A stretch of DNA of 64,000 nt, from contig DUZU01000007.1 of assembly GCA_013349285.1 (NCBI GenBank), positions 1 through 64,000 on the forward strand, read 5' to 3'. The notes beneath the pieces were generated by a model. The model worked only from the letters and a program-made list of their open reading frames with translations. It was not told the origin of the DNA and did not search any database. The position numbers and the translations under genes were made by a program. How positions within the stretch are numbered: the first letter of the stretch is position 1; each line of letters starts with the position of its first letter. Positions 1 through 8,796 of this stretch are shown piece after piece. The DNA is from Deltaproteobacteria bacterium. Its GTDB lineage: Bacteria; Desulfobacterota; Desulfobulbia; Desulfobulbales; Desulfurivibrionaceae.

Positions 1-12
1 TTTTTTTGCAAT

Positions 13-40
13 TTGACATCTGCCGTAGGTGGAGTATAAT
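13..40 (+). promoter_or_regulatory. Perfect consensus sigma-70 promoter for secDF
   Basis: TTGACA at 13-18 and TATAAT at 35-40 both match the consensus exactly, with a 16-base spacer. The bases just after the -10 box (ctcgccgcg) are GC-rich, like the discriminator of growth-rate-controlled stable-RNA promoters. The T-run at 1-7 may be the tail of a terminator whose stem lies outside the window. The only gene downstream is secDF, giving a leader of about 75 nt. Confidence 0.85.
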
Positions 41-121
41 CTCGCCGCGACATAGTACTTAAATACGTAATAAATATATAAGATAGCCTGAAGATAATTC
101 CATCAACACCCAGGAGTTGTT

Positions 122-2680
122 ATGCCAAGTTCCCTGCGTTGGAAAGCCGGCCTGCTTTTTTTCATGATCATGTTCTCGGTAATGACGGTGCTGCCGTCGT
201 TCAAGTCCGTGCCCGACTGGTGGGCGAAATACCTGGCGCCGGGCGGTTTGCGCCTGGGCCTCGATCTCCAGGGCGGCATGCATCTGGTGATGAAGGTCAA
301 CCTGGCCAAAGCCATTGAAAACAACCTGGACCTGGCGGCCCAGGATCTCAAGGAAGCCTTGGCCGAAAAAAAGATCACCGTGGTCCGCACCTCGTCGCCG
401 GATAAAACCCAGGTTATTCTCACCCTGCCCAATACCGGCGCCCTTGACACCGTAAAACAAGTGCTCAAGGATGATTTCCCGGAACTGGACAGCACGATCC
501 AGGCCGAAGAGGGCAGCTTCCCCCGCATCTTCCTGAGCCTCAATGCTGAAAAAATCGACTTTATCAATAATAATGCGGTCAACCAGTCCCTGGAAATCAT
601 CCGCAACCGGATCGATCAGTTCGGCGTGGCCGAGCCGGTTATTGTCCGCCAGGGCGCCGATGAGATCATCATCCAGTTGCCCGGGGTCAAAGACGCGGAC
701 CGCGCCCTGAGCCTGATCGGCCGCACCGCCCAGCTCGAATTCAAGCTGGTGGATGATGCCGCCGGTCTCAACCTGAATCAGCTGATCAACCAGGCCGTCC
801 AGGCCGGCCAGTGGGCCGAAGGCGAGAGCCGGAGAAAACTCAACCTGGCCCTGCAGAATGCTCTGCCGGCGGGTTCCGAGCTTTATTTTGAAAAGGATGT
901 GGACAAAAAGACCGGCAAGGAGACCAAGACCCCGATCCTGATCAAGTCCCAGGTTTTGCTCACCGGCGAGATGGTCAAGGATGCCCAGGTCCGGGTGGGG
1001 GGCAATTTCAACGAGCCCTATGTCAGCCTTGATTTCACCGGCCGCGGCGGCAAGATCTTCGGCCAGGTCACCGAGAAAAACGTCAACAAACGCTTTGCCA
1101 TTGTCCTTGACGAGGTGGTCCGTTCGGCCCCGGTTATCCGCGAAAAAATCATGGGCGGCTCCGCCCAGATCTCCGGCAGCTTCTCCTATGAAGAGGCGGC
1201 CGATCTGGCCATTGTCCTCAGGGTCGGCGCCCTGCCCGCCCCGGTGGAAATCATCCAGAACCTGACGGTCGGCGCCTCGCTGGGTAAAGACTCGATCCAG
1301 AAAGGGTTGATGTCCGGTGTTTTGGGCACCATCCTCGTGTTGATTTTCATGATGATCTACTACCGGCTTTCCGGCCTGATCGCCAACGCCGCCTTGATCC
1401 TCAACGTCCTGATGCTTTTTGCCGGTCTGGCGATGATGGGCGGCACCCTTACCCTGCCCGGTATTGCCGGTATCATCCTCTCCATCGGCATGGCGGTCGA
1501 CTCCAACGTTCTGATCTTTGAGAGGATGCGCGAGGAGTTCGCCCTGGGCAAAACCGTGAAGTCAGGCATTGAAGGCGGCTACGACAAGGCCTTCTGGACC
1601 ATTGTCGACTCCCAGGTCACCACCCTGATCACCGCCCTGGCCCTGTTCATGTTCGGCACCGGCCCGATCAAGGGCTTTGCCGTCACCCTGTCCTTGGGCG
1701 TCTCCTTAAACCTGTTGACCACCCTGTTCGGCACCCGGCTGATCTATGACCTGCTCTATTACAGCAAGCGGTTGAAACCGCTCAAGTTCCTGCAGTTTAT
1801 CAAGAAACCCAATCTCGATTTCATGGGGATTCGCAAGTTCACCATTACAATTTCCGCAATCCTGGTTCTGATCGGCCTCTTCTCCTTTGTCGAGATCCTG
1901 CTCGGCCAGGCCAACCTGGGCGTCGATTTTTCGGGCGGCACCATTGTCCAGTACAAATCAAGTGCGCCGTTCACCTTGAAAGAGGTGCGCCAGGCCCTTG
2001 ACAACAGCCAGATCGAGGGCGCGGTGCCCCAACAGGTGGAGAATGAAAACCGGTTGATCATCAAGGTCAAAAAATCGGAAAAGGTGGTCGGCCATATCAC
2101 CAAAGAGGTAACCGAACTGCTCAACAACCGGCTGCCGGACAAAAATTTTGAGATTGAAAGCCAGTCGGAAATCGGCTCATCGGTGAGCGATGTTCTGCGC
2201 AACAAGGCCCTGCTGGCCATTGCCATTTCCCTGCTGGGAGTAATCTTCTACCTGGCGATGCGCTTTGACATGACCTTCGGCGTTGCCGCCGCCGCGGCCA
2301 CCTTCCACGATGTCCTGGTGGTGCTCGGTCTCTGCTGGCTGATGGATATGGAGATCACCCTGCTCATTGTCACCGCCCTGCTTACCCTGGCCGGCTACTC
2401 CCTGAACGACTCGGTGGTTGTCTTTGACCGGATCCGGGAAAACATGAACAAAGCACCGGGCACCAGCTTTGCCGCGACCATCAACAATAGCGTCAACGAG
2501 GTGCTGGGCCGAACCATTGTTACATCATTAACCACGGGCCTGGTCCTGGTCGCCCTTTATGTCTGGGGCGGCTCGGTGATCCATGATTTCTCCTTTGCCT
2601 TGCTTGCCGGCCTGGTGGTGGGAACCTATTCATCAATCTTTGTGGCCAGTCCGCTGCTCCACCTCTGGCGCCGCGACTAG
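122..2680 (+). CDS. secDF: Fused protein translocase subunit SecDF
   Basis: This is the proton-motive-force-driven accessory subunit of the Sec translocon, which pulls exported proteins across the inner membrane. SecD and SecF, separate in E. coli, are one 852-residue chain here. The SecD half starts with an N-terminal membrane helix and the RLGLDLQGG motif near residue 44, followed by the periplasmic P1 region and a six-helix bundle with GMAVDSNVLIFER. SecF begins near residue 560, carries GVDFSGG near 599 and the second bundle motif GYSLNDSVVVFDRIRENM. AGGAGTTGTT precedes the ATG. The fusion is common in some lineages and is intact here. YajC is not in the window. Confidence 0.95.
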   Translation: MPSSLRWKAGLLFFMIMFSVMTVLPSFKSVPDWWAKYLAPGGLRLGLDLQGGMHLVMKVNLAKAIENNLDLAAQDLKEALAEKKITVVRTSSPDKTQVILTLPNTGALDTVKQVLKDDFPELDSTIQAEEGSFPRIFLSLNAEKIDFINNNAVNQSLEIIRNRIDQFGVAEPVIVRQGADEIIIQLPGVKDADRALSLIGRTAQLEFKLVDDAAGLNLNQLINQAVQAGQWAEGESRRKLNLALQNALPAGSELYFEKDVDKKTGKETKTPILIKSQVLLTGEMVKDAQVRVGGNFNEPYVSLDFTGRGGKIFGQVTEKNVNKRFAIVLDEVVRSAPVIREKIMGGSAQISGSFSYEEAADLAIVLRVGALPAPVEIIQNLTVGASLGKDSIQKGLMSGVLGTILVLIFMMIYYRLSGLIANAALILNVLMLFAGLAMMGGTLTLPGIAGIILSIGMAVDSNVLIFERMREEFALGKTVKSGIEGGYDKAFWTIVDSQVTTLITALALFMFGTGPIKGFAVTLSLGVSLNLLTTLFGTRLIYDLLYYSKRLKPLKFLQFIKKPNLDFMGIRKFTITISAILVLIGLFSFVEILLGQANLGVDFSGGTIVQYKSSAPFTLKEVRQALDNSQIEGAVPQQVENENRLIIKVKKSEKVVGHITKEVTELLNNRLPDKNFEIESQSEIGSSVSDVLRNKALLAIAISLLGVIFYLAMRFDMTFGVAAAAATFHDVLVVLGLCWLMDMEITLLIVTALLTLAGYSLNDSVVVFDRIRENMNKAPGTSFAATINNSVNEVLGRTIVTSLTTGLVLVALYVWGGSVIHDFSFALLAGLVVGTYSSIFVASPLLHLWRRD

Positions 2681-2693
2681 GAGTTGCTTGAAG

Positions 2694-3431
2694 ATGATTG
2701 CTTTGGATCTGCCTGAAAACATCAGGGAAATGGCGCCCGGGGAAAAATTTCAGTTCCGCTGCCACCCGGAGGTTGCCTGCTTCACCGATTGCTGCCGGCA
2801 ACTGGACCTGGCCCTGTCGCCCTATGATGTCTTACGGCTGCGGGGGCATCTTCAGCTCTCCGCCGCCGAGTTCCTTGAGAAATATGCCCTGATCGAGCAG
2901 GAACCCGGCGCGACCTTTCCCACGGTGTATCTGGCCATGGTCGACGACGGCCGGGCCAGCTGCCCCTTTGTCAGCGCGCAAGGCTGCAGGGTCTATGCGG
3001 ACCGGCCAGGGGCCTGCCGCATCTATCCCCTGGGCCGGGGCGCTTTTTCCGCGCCGGACGGCTCCAGCCAGGAGCTGCATGTATTGATCCGGGAACCACA
3101 TTGCCAGGGCTTTGACGCATCCGCCCCCCGCGACCTTGACGACTGGAAAAAAGACCAGGAGCTTGCCACCTATAACCAGGTCAACGATGAGTTACTCGCC
3201 GTCCTCCAGCACCCGCGGGTAAAACAAGGGCTCCAGCTGTCGGCCAATGAGCGGGAGGCCTTTATCCTGGCCCTCTACCGGCTCGACGAGCTGCGCGAAC
3301 GCCTTGGGGCAAACAGCCTGGAGCCAAGCCTGGAATTAAGTGACCATGAGCGACAAATGGTTGCCGACGATGATCTCGCCCTGTTACGATTCGGCATCAG
3401 GTGGGTGCAACATGCCTTGCTCAACAAATGA
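2694..3431 (+). CDS. YkgJ-family cysteine-cluster protein
   Basis: A 245-residue protein of the YkgJ/UPF0153 type (zinc- or iron-chelating domain; biochemical role unknown). It shows the family cysteines: an N-terminal C-x6-C-x3-CC cluster (FRCHPEVACFTDCC) and a later pair of segments CPFVSAQGC and RPGACRIYPLGRG. The ORF track starts at 2583 inside secDF. I place the start at ATG 2694, because AGGAG overlaps the secDF stop region about 9 bases upstream. It sits 13 bases after secDF and overlaps the next gene, so it is probably co-transcribed with secDF. The annotation is by motif only. Confidence 0.8.
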   Translation: MIALDLPENIREMAPGEKFQFRCHPEVACFTDCCRQLDLALSPYDVLRLRGHLQLSAAEFLEKYALIEQEPGATFPTVYLAMVDDGRASCPFVSAQGCRVYADRPGACRIYPLGRGAFSAPDGSSQELHVLIREPHCQGFDASAPRDLDDWKKDQELATYNQVNDELLAVLQHPRVKQGLQLSANEREAFILALYRLDELRERLGANSLEPSLELSDHERQMVADDDLALLRFGIRWVQHALLNK

Positions 3432-4131
3432 GACAGATTCAACCAGCTTCCCCGAGGCCATCATCGGCATGAAAACTTCCCGCAGCGCCGTACTTTCCCC
3501 TAAACTCATCGACCAGCTTCTTGATATTTCCCGGGAATACAGCGAAACCGAAGGCGGCTGCCACGGCTATGACCACTCGGAAAGGGTGCATACCCTGGCC
3601 CTGCATATCGGTCGCCTGATGAACGCCCGGCTCGACATCCTGAGCGCCGCCGCCCTGCTCCACGACATCGGCCGCCAATATGAGACCAAGTCCCAGGGCA
3701 AGATCTGCCATGCGCTCAAAGGGGCGGAAATGGCCAAGGCAATCCTCACCGAGCTTAAATTTCCCGAGGATATCCAGCAGGAGATCATCCACTGCATCGA
3801 ATCCCACCGCTACCGCAACAACAATATCCCGCAGAGCCTGGAGGCGAAAATCCTCTTTGACGCCGACAAACTCGATTCGATCGGCGCCATCGGCATCGGC
3901 CGCGCCTTTCTCTTTGCAGGCCAGGTCGGCGCCCGCTTGCACAACCAGGAGGTGGATATCGAAAAAACCTCCTCCTACACCAGGGAAGACACCGCCTACC
4001 GGGAATTCCTGGTCAAGCTCAGCAAGGTGAAAGACAAGATGCTGACCCCGGAAGGCAAAAGGCTGGCCCTGGAACGCCACGAGTTCATGGAAATCTATTT
4101 CAAACGCCTTGAAAAGGAAATCAACGGGTAA
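3412..4131 (+). CDS. HD-domain metal-dependent phosphohydrolase
   Basis: About 239 residues with a complete HD signature: GYDHSERV, then ALLHDIGRQYE and later FDADKLDSIGAIGIGR, the metal-binding histidines and aspartates of the HD superfamily. Relatives of this size (YedJ/uncharacterised HD proteins) hydrolyse nucleotides or other phosphate esters; the substrate cannot be told. The start is uncertain. ATG 3412, behind AGGTGGG, overlaps the previous gene by 20 bases; ATG 3469 would give a protein starting MKTSRSAVL. It lies two bases before tatC, so translational coupling is likely. Confidence 0.78.
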   Translation: MPCSTNETDSTSFPEAIIGMKTSRSAVLSPKLIDQLLDISREYSETEGGCHGYDHSERVHTLALHIGRLMNARLDILSAAALLHDIGRQYETKSQGKICHALKGAEMAKAILTELKFPEDIQQEIIHCIESHRYRNNNIPQSLEAKILFDADKLDSIGAIGIGRAFLFAGQVGARLHNQEVDIEKTSSYTREDTAYREFLVKLSKVKDKMLTPEGKRLALERHEFMEIYFKRLEKEING

Positions 4132-4133
4132 CC

Positions 4134-4835
4134 ATGGATAAGCCCTCAAAAAACACCGTAGTCATCATCGTCAACGAACTCAGGAAATCAATCCTGCTGC
4201 TGACCCTGACCCTGGTGCTGGCCAGCCTGGCATTCTACTATTTTTCCACCCCGCTCCTGAACTTTCTCCAGGACCACCTTGAACAGAAGCTGGCCTTTTT
4301 CACCATTGCCGGCCCCTTTCTCGCCCATGTCAAGATCTCCCTGGCCCTGGCTCTGTTCACCTTCATGCCCGCCATTATCTACTGTTTCTGGCGCGCCCTG
4401 GCCAAGCCCTTCAAGCTCAGCCGCCTCAACGTCTTCTGGTTCGTGGTTTTCACCTGTCTGCTTTTTTACGCGGGTACGGCCTTCTGTTATCTGCTGACCC
4501 TGCCCTACGGCGTTAAATTCCTGCTCGGTTTTCAATCGGAACAGCTCAGGGCGGTGATCTCGATCAACCGCTTTGTCTCCTTTGTCTCCATCTTCATCCT
4601 GGCCTTCGGCTTTATCTTCGAGCTGCCGATCTTTATGATCTTTTTGGCCAAGACCGGGCTCATCGCCCGCAAAACCTTTGAAAACAACCGCCGCTACGCC
4701 CTGCTCGTCATCAGCATTGTCGCCGCCCTGCTCACCCCGACGCCGGACGTGGTCAATATGCTGCTCATGGGCGGCCCGCTCTACATTCTGTACGAAGCCG
4801 GGATCCTGGTGCTCAAGTTCCTCAGAATACCCTGA
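4134..4835 (+). CDS. tatC: Twin-arginine translocase subunit TatC
   Basis: TatC is the polytopic membrane protein that recognises twin-arginine signal peptides and, with TatA/TatB, exports folded proteins. The 233-residue sequence has six hydrophobic segments and the family's conserved pieces: an N-terminal ELRKS-type cytoplasmic helix, F-x-F-E-L-P in the fourth helix region, and LTPTPDVVNMLLMGGPLYILYE near the C-terminus. It is slightly shorter than E. coli TatC. No tatA or tatB is adjacent, so the remaining Tat genes must be elsewhere. It starts two bases after the HD gene stop. Confidence 0.92.
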   Translation: MDKPSKNTVVIIVNELRKSILLLTLTLVLASLAFYYFSTPLLNFLQDHLEQKLAFFTIAGPFLAHVKISLALALFTFMPAIIYCFWRALAKPFKLSRLNVFWFVVFTCLLFYAGTAFCYLLTLPYGVKFLLGFQSEQLRAVISINRFVSFVSIFILAFGFIFELPIFMIFLAKTGLIARKTFENNRRYALLVISIVAALLTPTPDVVNMLLMGGPLYILYEAGILVLKFLRIP

Positions 4836-4860
4836 GGCAAGCTCTGCACAAATAGGACGA

Positions 4861-4889
4861 TTGCATGATGGCCCGTTCTATGCTATTAA
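4861..4889 (+). promoter_or_regulatory. Candidate promoter for ftsB
   Basis: TTGCAT (4861-4866) and TATTAA (4884-4889) are 17 bases apart, and TGC just before the -10 gives an extended -10 (TGn). The -35 match is poor (TTG only), so the call leans on the -10 and the spacing. It lies in the 140-base gap between tatC and ftsB. A short perfect hairpin (TCAGGA-tcg-TCCTGA, 4928-4942) follows in the leader. Confidence 0.4.
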
Positions 4890-4975
4890 ATTTTGTTACG
4901 AGATGGGAACGCGAGCAGTTTTATTGGTCAGGATCGTCCTGATAAACGGAAAAACGGGTTATACTTCATACCGAT

Positions 4976-5290
4976 ATGCCATCAAGATTTTCCCTGCAAG
5001 AGCGCAAAAAAATTATTTTACTAAGCACCCTGATCTTCTTGATCGTCGGGGCCTGGTCTATTTTCGGGCCATTCGGCGCCTTGAAATATTACCGGGTCGC
5101 CGGTGAGCTTAAGGAGGTGCAGACCAGAAACAAAGGGCTAACCCAGGCCAACGACAATCTGCGCAAGGAAATAATCAAGCTCCGGACCGACCCGGCCTAT
5201 CTTGAAGAAGTGGCTAGAAAAGAGTTCGGCCTCCTCAAGAAAAACGAGGTGGTCTATGACTTCAAACCCCATGAAAAGCGGCATCATTAA
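4976..5290 (+). CDS. ftsB: FtsB/DivIC-type septum formation protein
   Basis: A 104-residue bitopic protein: a short basic N-terminus, one membrane helix at about residues 14-33, then a charged segment predicted to be coiled coil (about 38-72), ending in the typical DPAYLEEVARKEFGLLKKNEVVY. This is the septum initiator family, which bridges FtsL and FtsQ in the divisome. It has its own possible promoter and lacks neighbouring division genes; in many proteobacteria ftsB sits beside eno, which is not seen here. Confidence 0.85.
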   Translation: MPSRFSLQERKKIILLSTLIFLIVGAWSIFGPFGALKYYRVAGELKEVQTRNKGLTQANDNLRKEIIKLRTDPAYLEEVARKEFGLLKKNEVVYDFKPHEKRHH

Positions 5291-5353
5291 TCGGCAAAAG
5301 CCAAGTCAGCTCTCCCGCCCCCCTGGGATCCAACAACAATCCGCGGCCCAGCC

Positions 5354-5935
5354 TCAGCCCACCCGGGCAAGGTCATCGATAATCCAGCGCGCCGCGTCAT
5401 AAAGATCCTCGGCCACACTCACCGGCTGGATCTGCTGATGGGGGCCGATATACTCCCGGTCGCCCCGCCCGTAACCGCTCAACACCAACAGCCCCTTGGC
5501 CTTACAGGCCGCCGCCGCCTTGAGATCGGACCAGCGATCGCCGACCACATAGGAACCGGCCAGATCGAGATCCAGCTCCCTGGCCGCTTCCGTAAAAAGG
5601 CCGATCTTTGGTTTGCGGCAATCACAGGCCAGCCGGAACCTCTCCTCCTTGGCCTCGGGATGATGAGGGCAAAAATAGATCCCATCGACATGGGCGCCGG
5701 CCGCCGCCAGCTCTTTATTCATCTTGGCATGCACCTCGCCGACCAGGCTTTCCGGAAAATAACCCCGGGCCAGACCGGACTGATTGGTGACCACCACCAC
5801 CGGGATAGACTGCTCATTAAGCAGACGAATACCGGCCGCGGCCCTGGGCAGCATCACAAACCTGGTGATATGGTTGATATAGCCCATCTGCTCGTTGATG
5901 GTTCCATCCCTGTCTAAGAATACCGCCGGTCGCAT
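5354..5935 (-). CDS. gmhB: D-glycero-beta-D-manno-heptose 1,7-bisphosphate 7-phosphatase
   Basis: HAD-superfamily phosphatase that removes the 7-phosphate of heptose bisphosphate on the way to ADP-heptose for LPS inner core. Visible motifs are FLDRDGTIN (nucleophile and acid/base aspartates), VVVTNQSGLARG, the zinc-loop cysteine/histidine set YFCPHHPE...CDCRKPK, and GDRWSDLKAA. The ORF track opens with GTG at 5938, but ATG 5935 lies at a better distance from GAGGAG and overlaps the waaF stop as TGATG, so I use it. About 193 residues, normal length. It is co-transcribed with waaF. Confidence 0.92.
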   Translation of the reverse strand: MRPAVFLDRDGTINEQMGYINHITRFVMLPRAAAGIRLLNEQSIPVVVVTNQSGLARGYFPESLVGEVHAKMNKELAAAGAHVDGIYFCPHHPEAKEERFRLACDCRKPKIGLFTEAARELDLDLAGSYVVGDRWSDLKAAAACKAKGLLVLSGYGRGDREYIGPHQQIQPVSVAEDLYDAARWIIDDLARVG

Positions 5936-7041
5936 CACAACTCCTCGTTGGCCTGCAACAGTCTGCAGGTTTGTTCAAATATCTCATCCACGCCGATCTG
6001 CAGCATGCAGGCAAAATCGTTCTGCTTGCAATGGGTTTTCATACAGGGGCTGCAGGCCAACTCCTTTCTCACCACCACCGATCTTTCGGAAAAAGGGCCG
6101 GTGGCCACATCATTGGTTGAGCCGAAAATTGCGACCAGGGGGGTATCCTGGGCCGCCGCCACATGCATCAGCCCGGAATCGTTGGTGACAAAGGCGTCAC
6201 AAAGGCCGATCAGGGCCATGGCCTGGGCCAGGGTGGTGTTGCCGGTCAGATCGACCACCCGGCCCGGCGCCGCCTCTTTGATCTCCGCGGCGGCCGCGTT
6301 ATCGCTCTTGGTGCCGAACACCAGCAGCGTCGCCTGCCGCTCCTCGGCCAGCCGGGCGGCCAGTCCGGCATACCGTTCCGCCGGCCAGCGCTTGGCCGGG
6401 CCATAGGCCGCCCCGGGATTAAGGCCGACGACCACCCCCTTGCTTTGTTCAGCAATGAGCTGCCTGGCCCAGGTCATGGTATCATCGGAGAGCCGCAAAA
6501 AAAGTTTATCCGCCCCGCAGCTCAGGCCGAGATCACGCATCAACCCCTGGTAATAATAGACATGGTGTTTGCCCCTGATGCTTTTTTTGATTTTCACCCC
6601 GTGGCTCAAGAGCAGACTGCGGCCATCCCGCTTATAGCCCGCCCGCACCGGGATCCCGGCCAATTTGACGAGCAGGGCCGCCTCAAAGGCATTCTGCAAC
6701 AGGATGGCCAGATCAAAATGCTTGGCCGCGATTTCCCGGCTCAACCGCCAGAGGCCGCCAAGGCCATGGTGCAGGGTGTTCTTATGATAGAGCATCACCT
6801 TATCCACATGGGGACTGGCGAGAAAGATATCGGCAACCCACGGATAGGCCAGCACCGTGATCTCGGCATCGGGGAAATTTTGCCGGATGGTGCGCACCGC
6901 CGGGGTGGTCATCACCGCGTCGCCAATCCAGTTGGTGGAGCGAATCAATATTTTTTCAGGCGCTAATTGATTAATTGTCCGAGGCATAAAAAGGGCCTTT
7001 GCTGTTAAGTTAAAAGAGAAGCAGAATTGCTCTTTTGCCAT
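5935..7041 (-). CDS. waaF: Lipopolysaccharide heptosyltransferase II
   Basis: GT9-family glycosyltransferase that adds the second L-glycero-D-manno-heptose to the LPS inner core at the cytoplasmic face of the inner membrane. Motifs include KILIRSTNWIGDAVMTTPAVRTIR at the N-terminus, GLNPGAAYGPAKRWP in the middle and FVTNDSGLMHVAAAQDTPLVAIFGST in the nucleotide-sugar domain. The 368-residue length is usual. ATG 6987 (MPRTINQ) is an alternative start; neither has a good ribosome-binding site. The gene pairs with gmhB, linking precursor synthesis to transfer. Confidence 0.92.
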   Translation of the reverse strand: MAKEQFCFSFNLTAKALFMPRTINQLAPEKILIRSTNWIGDAVMTTPAVRTIRQNFPDAEITVLAYPWVADIFLASPHVDKVMLYHKNTLHHGLGGLWRLSREIAAKHFDLAILLQNAFEAALLVKLAGIPVRAGYKRDGRSLLLSHGVKIKKSIRGKHHVYYYQGLMRDLGLSCGADKLFLRLSDDTMTWARQLIAEQSKGVVVGLNPGAAYGPAKRWPAERYAGLAARLAEERQATLLVFGTKSDNAAAAEIKEAAPGRVVDLTGNTTLAQAMALIGLCDAFVTNDSGLMHVAAAQDTPLVAIFGSTNDVATGPFSERSVVVRKELACSPCMKTHCKQNDFACMLQIGVDEIFEQTCRLLQANEEL

Positions 7042-7154
7042 AGCCCGTCAAGTTTTTTCTCTTAACAAAGTAGAGCCGCGACTAAAATCCCACCCTGACT
7101 AACCCCAATTTTCCACCCGGCCAAAATCATCGGCACCGATAACTTAGCGAAGAA

Positions 7155-7303
7155 TTGTTCTTCTTTGTTGCAATTATATGTATAGAATGGTAAATAATTT
7201 CGTTTCAGAAAAAAGCACATCCCTGAAAATACTCCTTTGGTGCCCGCGAAGCGGGTTGGAGCTATGGGATGGACGCCACAACCAAAATTACAGGAGAAGT
7301 AGA
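7155..7303 (+). promoter_or_regulatory. Upstream and leader region of rpsB
   Basis: The 262-base gap between the divergent waaF and rpsB has no gene. AT-rich sequence with loose promoter matches (for example TTGTTC at 7155 and TATAGA near 7181) is followed by a leader containing a compact hairpin, CCCGC-GAA-GCGGG at 7243-7255, and then AGGAGAAG before the ATG. Ribosomal-protein leaders of this kind often bind the gene product (S2); here that is only an inference from position. Confidence 0.35.
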
Positions 7304-8059
7304 ATGTCTTACATTACCATGAAGGAAATGCTCGAGGCCGGTCTTCATTTCGGTCACCAAACCAGTCGCTGGAACCCCAAGATGAAACCCTTTATCTTTG
7401 GGGCCCGTAACAAAATCTATATCATCAACCTGGACAAAACTCTGCCCCTGTTCAACAAGGCCTATGAGTATGTTGCCAAAACCGTTGCCAAAGGCGGCAC
7501 CATCCTTTTCGTCGGCACCAAGCGTCAGGCCCAGGATATCATTAAAGAAGAAGCCGAGCGTTGCGGCATGTACTTCATCAACAACCGCTGGCTGGGTGGT
7601 ATGCTGACCAACCATCAAACCATCAAAAACAGTGTTGATCGCCTGAAGAAATATGAATCCATGCAGGAAGACGGCACCATCAATCAGTACAAAAAGAAGG
7701 AAGCCCTGCAGATCCAGAAAGACACGGTCAAACTCGACCGCAACCTGGGCGGCATTAAAAACATGAAGGGACTGCCTTCCGCTATTTTCCTGATCGACCC
7801 TAAACGGGAAAAAATTGCGATTGAAGAAGCCAACCGTCTCGGCATTCCGGTAATCGCCATTGCCGACACCAACTGCGACCCGGATGGCATTGACTTTATC
7901 ATCCCGGGCAACGATGACGCCATTCGTTCCATCAAGTTGCTCACCTCCAAAATGGCGGAAGCCGTCATCGCCGGCAAGGAGCAACACACCGAAAGCCTCA
8001 AAGCGAAAACCGACAAGAGCGAAACTGCGGAAGAGCAGGCCAAGATTGAAGAGGCATAA
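7304..8059 (+). CDS. rpsB: 30S ribosomal protein S2
   Basis: S2 of the small subunit, 251 residues from ATG 7304. The start is set by AGGAGAAG and the conserved N-terminus [20 protein letters not shown]; the ORF track's 42 extra upstream codons are not part of it. Typical blocks are [46 protein letters not shown] and [23 protein letters not shown]. The C-terminal tail is short and charged. First gene of the rpsB-tsf-pyrH-frr run. Confidence 0.97.
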   Translation: MSYITMKEMLEAGLHFGHQTSRWNPKMKPFIFGARNKIYIINLDKTLPLFNKAYEYVAKTVAKGGTILFVGTKRQAQDIIKEEAERCGMYFINNRWLGGMLTNHQTIKNSVDRLKKYESMQEDGTINQYKKKEALQIQKDTVKLDRNLGGIKNMKGLPSAIFLIDPKREKIAIEEANRLGIPVIAIADTNCDPDGIDFIIPGNDDAIRSIKLLTSKMAEAVIAGKEQHTESLKAKTDKSETAEEQAKIEEA

Positions 8060-8098
8060 GCCCTAACATCGGTTGCAACAAGTAGATTATCGAATCGA

Positions 8099-8129
8099 GT
8101 CCGGTATGAGTTTGTAAATCATGCCGGAC
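8099..8129 (+). terminator. Stem-loop between rpsB and tsf (attenuator-like)
   Basis: GTCCGGTATGA (8099-8109) pairs with TCATGCCGGAC (8119-8129): 11 pairs, one of them G-U, around a 9-base loop, followed by a pyrimidine stretch (ctttctttag). There is no clean T-run, so it may be a partial terminator or an RNA-processing site that sets the S2:EF-Ts ratio. E. coli also has a terminator in this gap. Confidence 0.6.
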
Positions 8130-8173
8130 CTTTCTTTAGAAACGTTAGATCTAACTATCATAAGGACAGAGCC

Positions 8174-8767
8174 GTGAGTATTACAAGCCAAATGGTAAAA
8201 GAACTCCGCGATAAAACCAACGCGGGGATGATGGATTGCAAAAAAGCATTGACCGAAACCAATGGCGATATGGAAAAAGCCATTGACCTTCTCCGCCAGA
8301 AAGGTCTGGCCGTTGCCCAGAAACGGGCCGGTCGCGCCACCAGTGAAGGCGTTATTGAAACTTACATCCACGCCGGCGGCAAACTCGGCGCCATGGTGGA
8401 AGTAAACTGTGAAACCGACTTTGTTGCCAAAAACTCCGACTTTATCGAGTTTGCCAAAAACGTTGCCATGCACGTGGCCGCCGCCGCGCCGGTTTCGATC
8501 ACCCGTGAGGATGTCGACGAGGAACTGGCCGCCCGTGAGCGCAACATCTTCAAACAGCAGGCCATTGACTCCGGCAAACCGGAAAATATCGCCGAAAAAA
8601 TGGTTGGCGGCAAAATGGACCGTTTTTTTGCGGAAAGCTGCCTTATGGAGCAGAAGTTTGTAAAAAACCCCGATCTTTCCATCCAGGATCTGCTGAACGA
8701 GCTGGTCGCCAAACTCGGCGAGAATATCAGCATTAAACGTTTTCAACGTTTCCAGGTTGGCGCATAA
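8174..8767 (+). CDS. tsf: Elongation factor Ts (short form)
   Basis: EF-Ts is the guanine-nucleotide exchange factor that recycles EF-Tu. The 197-residue chain starts at GTG 8174 behind AAGGACAG and shows the N-terminal UBA-like module VKELRDKTNAGMMDCKKAL and the TDFVAKN signature that inserts at the EF-Tu nucleotide site. It is the short form, lacking much of the C-terminal part of the 283-residue E. coli protein, as in several bacterial lineages. Separated from rpsB by a strong hairpin. Confidence 0.96.
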   Translation: MSITSQMVKELRDKTNAGMMDCKKALTETNGDMEKAIDLLRQKGLAVAQKRAGRATSEGVIETYIHAGGKLGAMVEVNCETDFVAKNSDFIEFAKNVAMHVAAAAPVSITREDVDEELAARERNIFKQQAIDSGKPENIAEKMVGGKMDRFFAESCLMEQKFVKNPDLSIQDLLNELVAKLGENISIKRFQRFQVGA

Positions 8768-8796
8768 AGATCAACAACCGGATAAGTGATCAGACC

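Noticed and set aside
1-121. A tRNA or small RNA behind the consensus promoter
   Set aside because: The promoter looks like a stable-RNA type, but no cloverleaf or terminator occurs before secDF.
4678-5106. 142-residue frame across the tatC-ftsB gap
   Set aside because: It overlaps the end of tatC and the start of ftsB in another frame and shows no domain; ftsB explains the region.
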